Assembly: GCF_004217565.1 (NCBI RefSeq)
Contig: NZ_SHLA01000001.1
Coordinates: forward strand, 3,519,061 to 3,583,060
DNA: 64,000 nucleotides
Reading direction: 5' to 3'
Source of the DNA: Zhihengliuella halotolerans
Lineage (GTDB): Bacteria; Actinomycetota; Actinomycetes; Actinomycetales; Micrococcaceae
The translations under genes were made by a program, and so were the position numbers. Under the pieces are notes generated by a model, which had not been told where the DNA came from, searched no databases, and saw only the letters and a program-made list of their open reading frames with translations. Below, in pieces: positions 59,476-64,000 of this stretch; positions within the stretch are counted from its first letter, which is position 1, and each line of letters opens with the position of its first letter.

Positions 59476-60185
59476 ACCTTCTTCTCGACGCCGCCGCCTG
59501 GCTGGCCGATCCGGCGCAGTGGACCGGCCCGGGATCGGTGCCGACGCGGATCCTCGAACACCTGTGGGTGACCCTCCTCGTCGTCGTCGCGGCCGCCGCG
59601 GTCGCCCTCCCCGCGGGCGTGTGGGTGGGACACACCGGGCGGGGGCGGTCCGTCGTCATCGCGTTCGCCGGGGCCGCCCGCGCCATCCCGACGCTCGGCC
59701 TGCTCACGCTGCTCGGGCTGTGGCTGGGGATCGGGCTCGGGGCACCGCTGCTGGCGCTCATCGTCCTGGCCATTCCATCGCTGCTCGCCGGGGCCTACTC
59801 GGGGGTCGAATCGGTGGACCACACGACGACGTCGGCCGCCCGGGCCCTCGGCATGAGCGAGTGGCAGATCGTCACCCGCGTCGAATTGCCGCTTGCGGCC
59901 CCGGTCATCCTCGGCGGTGTGCGCGCCGCGACGCTGCAGGTCATCGCCACGGCGACGCTCGCGGCTTACCTGGCGAACACCGGCCTGGGGCGCTACCTGT
60001 TCAACGGACTGAAGTCCCGGGACTACGCGCAGATGCTCGCTGGAGCCCTGCTGGTGACACTGCTCGCCCTTCTGCTGGAAATCGTGCTGGCCTTGCTCCA
60101 GCGCCGCGCCCAGCGCATGGCCCGCCCCGCGGCCGAACGCTCTCAGCCCTCAACGCCCATGGTTCCAACGAAAGGACCGTCATGA
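59472..60185 (+). CDS. opuCD: Osmoprotectant ABC transporter permease, second
   Basis: Permease of 237 residues, homologous in plan to the preceding one, with the EAA-type loop ARALGMSEWQIVTRVELPLAAPVILGGVRAATLQ. About six membrane spans precede a basic C-terminal tail. ATG at 59472 overlaps the previous stop, and its own stop overlaps the binding-protein start at 60182. Confidence 0.9.
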   Translation: MNLLLDAAAWLADPAQWTGPGSVPTRILEHLWVTLLVVVAAAAVALPAGVWVGHTGRGRSVVIAFAGAARAIPTLGLLTLLGLWLGIGLGAPLLALIVLAIPSLLAGAYSGVESVDHTTTSAARALGMSEWQIVTRVELPLAAPVILGGVRAATLQVIATATLAAYLANTGLGRYLFNGLKSRDYAQMLAGALLVTLLALLLEIVLALLQRRAQRMARPAAERSQPSTPMVPTKGPS

Positions 60186-61105
60186 AACGCCTGCTCTCCC
60201 TGACCGCCGTCGTCGCGGCGTCCGCGCTCGCCCTGACCGCGTGCGGCAACGCTGACCCGCTCGCCGACGACCCCGACTCTGGCGCTACCGGCGGCGCCGG
60301 ACAAGGCGGTGCGCCGCTCGTGATCGGTTCGCAGGACTACTACTCGTCAGAGATCATTGCTGAGGTCTACGCGCAGGCGCTCGAGTCCTCGGGCCTCGAG
60401 GTGGAGCGTCAGTTCCGCATCGGCCAGCGCGAGGCGTACCTTCCCGAGATCGAGTCGGGCGCGATCGATCTCTTCCCCGAGTACACCGGTCCGCTGCTGC
60501 AGTACTGGGAGCCGGAGACCGAGGCGCGGCTGGCGGACGACGTCTACGCCGAGCTCGCGGCCTCTACCCCGGACGGACTGCGCGTGCTCGAACAGGCCCC
60601 GGCCACCGACCAGGACGCGTACGTCGTCACGGAGGACTTCGCCGAACGGTGGGGGCTCGAGACCATCGGCGATCTCGCCAAGGTGGACGTCGACATGACA
60701 CTCGGCGCGAACTCGGAAGCCGAATCCCGGCCCAACGGCCCCGGTGGACTCGCCGAGGCGTACGGCATCGACGTCGGGTTCACTCCCATCGAGGACGGGG
60801 GCGGCCCCCTGACGGTCAAGGCGCTCACCGATGACGACGTCCAGCTGGCGATCATCTACACGGGGGATCCGTCGATCGCCAAGAACGGGCTGGTCGCGCT
60901 CGAGGACACCGAGGGGCTCTTCCTGGCCTCGCACGTGGTGCCGCTGGCCGGCGATGCGGTCGGCGAGGACGCGGCCGCCGTCGTCGACGCCGTGAGCGCC
61001 GCGCTGACCGGCGAGGAGCTGCTCGAGCTGAATCGCCGCAGCGTCGACGAGCAGCTGCCGGCCGCGACGATCGCGGAGGACTGGCTCGCCGGGCGCGATC
61101 TCTGA
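60182..61105 (+). CDS. opuCC: Osmoprotectant substrate-binding lipoprotein
   Basis: Binding lipoprotein of 307 residues with lipobox LTAC at about residue 21. The mature part begins with a Gly-rich spacer. Family segments are IGSQDYYSSEIIAEVYAQALESSGLEVERQFRIGQREAYLPEIESGAIDLFPEYTGPLLQYW and LGANSEAESRPNGPGGLAEAYGI. It belongs to the OpuC/OsmX group that captures quaternary amines such as glycine betaine, carnitine or choline. Last gene of the operon. Confidence 0.9.
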   Translation: MKRLLSLTAVVAASALALTACGNADPLADDPDSGATGGAGQGGAPLVIGSQDYYSSEIIAEVYAQALESSGLEVERQFRIGQREAYLPEIESGAIDLFPEYTGPLLQYWEPETEARLADDVYAELAASTPDGLRVLEQAPATDQDAYVVTEDFAERWGLETIGDLAKVDVDMTLGANSEAESRPNGPGGLAEAYGIDVGFTPIEDGGGPLTVKALTDDDVQLAIIYTGDPSIAKNGLVALEDTEGLFLASHVVPLAGDAVGEDAAAVVDAVSAALTGEELLELNRRSVDEQLPAATIAEDWLAGRDL

Positions 61106-61167
61106 GCGGTCGCGGCCGTGCCGGGGCCGTAACACCGCCGTCATCCGGCGCGCATAGGATGTGATCC

Positions 61168-61650
61168 GTGAACCAGCAGATCCTCCGCGCCGACTTCGCC
61201 GACCCCCGCCTCGAGGAGTTCCTCGGCGAGCACCTCGCCGACATGCTCGCGACGTCGCCGCCCGAGAGCGTGCACGCGCTCGACCTCGCTGGTCTCGACC
61301 GCCCGTCCGTGCGCATGTGGGTCCTGTACGACGACGGCGTCCTCGCCGCCACGGGCGCCCTCGCCTCGGTGGAGCTCGGTCACGAGGAACTCAAGAGCAT
61401 GCGCACCCGCGCGGCGTATCGGGGCCGCGGGCTCGCGCGCCGGATGCTGCACCACCTCGTCGCCGACGCGAGCGAGCGCGGGATCGGGCGCCTCTCGCTG
61501 GAGACCGGGACAGAGGACTACTTCGCCCCGGCCCGGGCGTTCTACGCATCCGAGGGTTTCGCCGCCTGCGAGCCCTTCGGCGCCTACGAGCTGGACCCCA
61601 ACAGCGTCTTCATGACGCGGGAACTCCTGGTCGTGGCCGAGGCCTCATAG
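61168..61650 (+). CDS. GNAT-family N-acetyltransferase
   Basis: Acetyltransferase of 160 residues that uses acetyl-CoA. The acetyl-CoA pyrophosphate loop is RTRAAYRGRGLARRMLHHLV, and the following strand and helix are GIGRLSLETGTEDYFAPARAFYASEGFAACEPFGAY. This composition matches the putative acetyltransferase YedL/ElaA-like group acting on small molecules. GTG at 61168 is the chosen start. Stands alone, convergent with the dioxygenase-like gene. Substrate unknown. Confidence 0.87.
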   Translation: MNQQILRADFADPRLEEFLGEHLADMLATSPPESVHALDLAGLDRPSVRMWVLYDDGVLAATGALASVELGHEELKSMRTRAAYRGRGLARRMLHHLVADASERGIGRLSLETGTEDYFAPARAFYASEGFAACEPFGAYELDPNSVFMTRELLVVAEAS

Positions 61651-61675
61651 GTCGCGGCCACCTGTCGCCCCGGAC

Positions 61676-62542
61676 TCAGCTGCCGGTCCCGGAGTCGGCG
61701 GCCCTCGCATCCACCGGGGCGGTGAGCGTGACGACGTAGCCGGAGGCGGCGTCTCCCGTGACGGCGGCGAGCTGACTGGCGCCGCCGTCGTCCCCGAAGA
61801 CCATGTCCGTCTCCAGACTCAGCATGGCCATGTTCCTGACCGAGCGCTCGTAGCCCCGGCTCGCGTAGGCGGCCTCGCACACGTCCTGCGGCAGCGCCAT
61901 CTGGGAGACCGCGATCGCGTTCGTCGGCTCCGTAATCGACTCCTGGTCCGGGTACACCTCGAAGTGCACGTGCGGCCACCGGCCGGGATAGCAGGCGGGG
62001 ACGATGCTCGTGAAGCGGACCCGGCCCTCGTCGTCGGCGACCTGCGCGCCGCGCAGGTAGTTCTCGTTCTCGACGCCGTCGGAGTAGAGGGAGTAGTTTC
62101 CGTCGCGGTCGCAGTGCCAGACATAGACGGCCGCCCCGGCCAGCGGCGTGCCGTCCGCGACGCTCAGAATCGTCAGCTCGAGCGTCATCGGGACGCCTTC
62201 GGCGGTCGCGCTGCCCGTGCCGAAGCTCGAGCGGATGTCGCTGCGCAGGATGCCCGACTCCTGCAGCACATCCGGGCCGTTCGATCCGTTGCCCGGGAAC
62301 GGACCTGCAGTCTCGTCGGGGATCTCTTCGAGCGCCGCAGACGACGACGTCGCGCCCGTCGGCGCGGCCGCCCCGCACGCAGCGAGGCCGGCGGCGGCCG
62401 CGCCGAGCCCGATTACGGAGAGCACCCGCCGCCGTTCCAACAGCGTGGTGACGTCGAAGCCGAGGCCCTGATCCTCGAGGTCTTCCTCGGGGCGCGGCAG
62501 GCGCCGGGAGCCGAACCATTTGCCGGAGCGGACGGGGAACAT
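61676..62542 (-). CDS. Exported intradiol dioxygenase-like lipoprotein
   Basis: Protein of 288 residues with a long N-terminus, twin arginines in LLERRRVLSVIGLG and a lipobox-like LAAC at about residue 55, suggesting Tat export and lipid anchoring. The C-terminal domain is the intradiol ring-cleavage fold, with likely iron ligands in AAVYVWHCDRDGNYSLY, a Tyr in CYPGRW and two histidines in PHVHFEVYP. Cytoplasmic relatives cleave catechols, hydroxyquinol or protocatechuate. Exported members are widespread in Actinobacteria and of unknown role. ATG at 62542 is preferred; a GTG at 62575 would add 11 residues. Confidence 0.85.
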   Translation of the reverse strand: MFPVRSGKWFGSRRLPRPEEDLEDQGLGFDVTTLLERRRVLSVIGLGAAAAGLAACGAAAPTGATSSSAALEEIPDETAGPFPGNGSNGPDVLQESGILRSDIRSSFGTGSATAEGVPMTLELTILSVADGTPLAGAAVYVWHCDRDGNYSLYSDGVENENYLRGAQVADDEGRVRFTSIVPACYPGRWPHVHFEVYPDQESITEPTNAIAVSQMALPQDVCEAAYASRGYERSVRNMAMLSLETDMVFGDDGGASQLAAVTGDAASGYVVTLTAPVDARAADSGTGS

Positions 62543-62674
62543 GGCGTGAATCCTCTGCTGGGCGTCGTGTTGCACGCTTTCGAGCCTAGGCAGCGCGCCT
62601 GTGGTCAGCCTGTACCCCGGATGGGGCGGACCCGTGATTCAGTTCCTGTTCCGGGGCGCCGTCGGGAGCGGCGT

Positions 62675-63298
62675 TCAGGCTTTCCAGCGCGCGTAGAGGG
62701 TGTCGACGAGGGCCTCGAAATCGTCGACCATCGTGGGGTAGTCCGCATCGGTGAGCCACTGCAGCTGCAGCCCGTCCATCGCGGCGATGAGCAGGCGGGA
62801 GATCGTCTCGGCGGGCGCGTCGGGCCGCAGCTGGCCGAGCTCGACGGCCTCGGCGACGGAGCGTTCCATCATCGAGCGGGAGGCGCCGTGGTGCTTCTGC
62901 AGCCATTCGTTGGCCGGGTGTCCCGCCGTCACGGCCTCGCCCGCGACCGACGTGTACAGCCGCACCATGGTCTCCTGGGACTCGTTGTGGCGGACGAGCG
63001 CGATCAGACTCCGGATGACCTCCCATCCCCGCAGCGACCGGCCGAGGTCGAACTGTGCCATATCGTGCTCGTCACGGCGGTCGAGTACTGCGCTGAGCAG
63101 GTCGTCCTTCGTGGGGAAGTGGTGCACGAGCCCCGTCTGGCTCATGCCGGACTCGCGGGCGACGAGGCTCATGGAGACGCCGCGGTAGCCCTCCGTCGAG
63201 AAGAGCTTCTCGGCGGCATCGAGGATCTCGGCCCGTCGTGCCGCGGGGTCGGCGCCGGGCGGACGGCCGCTCTTTCGTTGCGGGCGGGGCGGGGTCAC
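62675..63298 (-). CDS. TetR-family regulator
   Basis: Regulator of 207 residues. The TetR DNA-binding domain (RRAEILDAAEKLFSTEGYRGVSMSLVARESGMSQTGLVHHFPTKDDLLSAVLDRRD) is followed by a helical ligand-binding part (AETISRLLIAAMDGLQLQWLTDAD). The C-terminal domain resembles the BetI/TetR_C_6 group. GTG at 63298 follows AGAGGA; the frame is open upstream but lies in the terminator. It is downstream of a GH3 gene on the same strand, separated by a strong hairpin, so it may sense a glycoside-related ligand. Confidence 0.88.
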   Translation of the reverse strand: MTPPRPQRKSGRPPGADPAARRAEILDAAEKLFSTEGYRGVSMSLVARESGMSQTGLVHHFPTKDDLLSAVLDRRDEHDMAQFDLGRSLRGWEVIRSLIALVRHNESQETMVRLYTSVAGEAVTAGHPANEWLQKHHGASRSMMERSVAEAVELGQLRPDAPAETISRLLIAAMDGLQLQWLTDADYPTMVDDFEALVDTLYARWKA

Positions 63299-63320
63299 GG
63301 CGTGTTCCTCTCGAAATGCA

Positions 63321-63354
63321 GGTGGTCGCGGGGGAACGAACCCCCGCGACCACC
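63321..63354 (-). terminator. Terminator of the GH3 gene
   Basis: GGTGGTCGCGGGGG (63321-63334) and CCCCCGCGACCACC (63341-63354) are perfect 14-base arms around a six-base loop. It lies between the GH3 stop (63384) and the TetR start (63298), both on the minus strand. Confidence 0.88.
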
Positions 63355-63383
63355 CTAGCCAATGCCCGGCCGTCAGGCCTTCT

Positions 63384-64000
63384 CTAGCCGAGTTCGACGC
63401 GCCCCCGGACGTCACCGAGGCCGCGCGCGACGATGAGCTCGCCGCCGTTCAGCTCAGCCCACGTGTTCGCCTGCGCGTCCCAGCGGCGGAACAGGCGCGC
63501 GTCGCACTCAACTCTCACGGTCGCGTCCGCCCCGGCCGCGACCTGCACGCCCTGGTAGCCGGCCAGGCGCACCGGCTGTGTCGCGTCGGCGGGCCTGTAG
63601 TAGACCTGTACGGTCTCGCGCGAGTCCCGCGCCGACGTGTTGCGCACCCGCACGTCCACCGCGAGGGAGCCCGCGGCACCGGCCAGCGCGACGTCGTCGT
63701 ACTCCCACGAGCCGTAGCCGAGGCCGTGGCCGAGCCAGAACAGCGGCTCCAGCTCGGCCGACGCGTCGTAGCCGCGGTAGCCGATCGCGACGCCGTCGGC
63801 GTACTCGAGGCCGAGATCTTCGCCCGGAGTGGTGTTCCACGCCGGCGCGGCGCCGTCGGCCGCGGGGTAGGTCGTCACGAGACGGCCCGTCGGCTCGAGC
63901 TCGCCGGTCAGCACGGCGGCGATCGCATGGCCGCCCTCCTGCCCGGGCAGGCCCGCGATGAGCACGGCGTCGACGTCGTCGAGCCACGGCATGAGCACGG
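63384..64000 (-). CDS. GH3 glycosidase, C-terminal part, cut by window edge
   Basis: Only the last 205 or so residues are present; the frame runs on past the right edge. The visible sequence holds the end of the GH3 C-terminal alpha/beta domain (DAVLIAGLPGQEGGHAIAAVLTGELEPTGRLVTTYP) and the conserved LFWLGHGLGYGSWEYDDVAL. A fibronectin type III-like domain follows (LAVDVRVRNTSARDSRETVQVYYRPADA, then ARLFRRWDAQANTWAELNGGELIVARG). Most such proteins are beta-glucosidases or beta-xylosidases of about 750-850 residues. A signal peptide, if any, is outside the window. A beta-glycosidase would complement the xyloglucan enzymes at the other end, but the specificity is not visible. Confidence 0.88.
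   Translation of the reverse strand, partial: VLMPWLDDVDAVLIAGLPGQEGGHAIAAVLTGELEPTGRLVTTYPAADGAAPAWNTTPGEDLGLEYADGVAIGYRGYDASAELEPLFWLGHGLGYGSWEYDDVALAGAAGSLAVDVRVRNTSARDSRETVQVYYRPADATQPVRLAGYQGVQVAAGADATVRVECDARLFRRWDAQANTWAELNGGELIVARGLGDVRGRVELG

Overview
The window is high-GC DNA with dense genes, many ATGA/GTGA stop-start overlaps, GTG and TTG starts, and Shine-Dalgarno sites. Together with IdeR/DtxR-type iron boxes, YafY/WYL regulators, HtaA and DUF1023 proteins, this points to an actinobacterium, probably Micrococcales (an Arthrobacter/Micrococcaceae-like soil or plant-associated organism). The lineage is inferred from gene content, not from a marker gene. No tRNA, rRNA, insertion sequence, phage or CRISPR array was seen, and no gene-free stretch exceeds 300 bases.

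Layout. 1-6.6 kb: a plant xyloglucan locus, with a glycosidase C-terminus, GH31 alpha-xylosidase and GH1 beta-glucosidase (cytoplasmic), facing an exported GH74 xyloglucanase whose promoter carries a LacI-type operator between -35 and -10. 6.8-9.7 kb: a LysR regulator divergent from an MHS-family transporter. 9.8-15.7 kb: L-rhamnose catabolism (LacI repressor, rhaI, fused aldolase-dehydrogenase, rhaB). 15.8-19.1 kb: a DUF559 endonuclease-like gene between inverted repeats, then two DinB-fold proteins and a divergent WYL regulator. 19.1-24.5 kb: LysR divergent from a P450, ferredoxin, ferredoxin reductase and a second MHS transporter paralogous to the first. 25.0-28.9 kb: IclR regulator divergent from a dehydrogenase-RraA fusion, a TRAP-type large permease and a tiny membrane protein. 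29.1-30.8 kb: rhamnose mutarotase and a sugar MFS transporter, sharing operators with the rhamnose operon. 31-36.2 kb: drug-type MFS, lutABC lactate oxidation operon and its FadR-family regulator.

36.3-43.0 kb holds assorted genes: a YtrA-type regulator with a membrane protein, an HtaA-domain protein coupled to an EamA exporter, an NAD(P)-binding protein, LysR, a FUSC-family protein that seems to begin at ATC, and a thymidylate-kinase-like protein. 43.2-44.5 kb: a zinc-starvation pair (cysteine-free ribosomal protein L36 and a CobW-like protein) around a Zur-like box. 44.5-47.8 kb: a three-gene cassette whose main product, a DUF1023 alpha/beta hydrolase, ends in eight 18-residue repeats. 47.9-54.2 kb: AlkC-like repair protein, an iron-siderophore uptake system without its ATPase, and a beta-helix lipoprotein. 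54.3-63.4 kb: acyl-CoA ligase plus monoacylglycerol lipase, ADP-ribosylglycohydrolase, a four-gene osmoprotectant ABC transporter, GNAT, an exported intradiol-dioxygenase-like lipoprotein and TetR. The right edge cuts a GH3 glycosidase.

How they work together. Xyloglucan would be cut outside by GH74, and the oligosaccharides stripped inside by GH31 and GH1. Rhamnose would enter by the 29-kb transporter, be turned over by RhaM, RhaI, RhaB and the fused aldolase-dehydrogenase to dihydroxyacetone phosphate plus L-lactate, and the lactate burned by LutABC encoded near the transporter. The least familiar systems are the dehydrogenase-RraA/TRAP-like cluster, the P450 cluster and the repeat-bearing hydrolase cassette.
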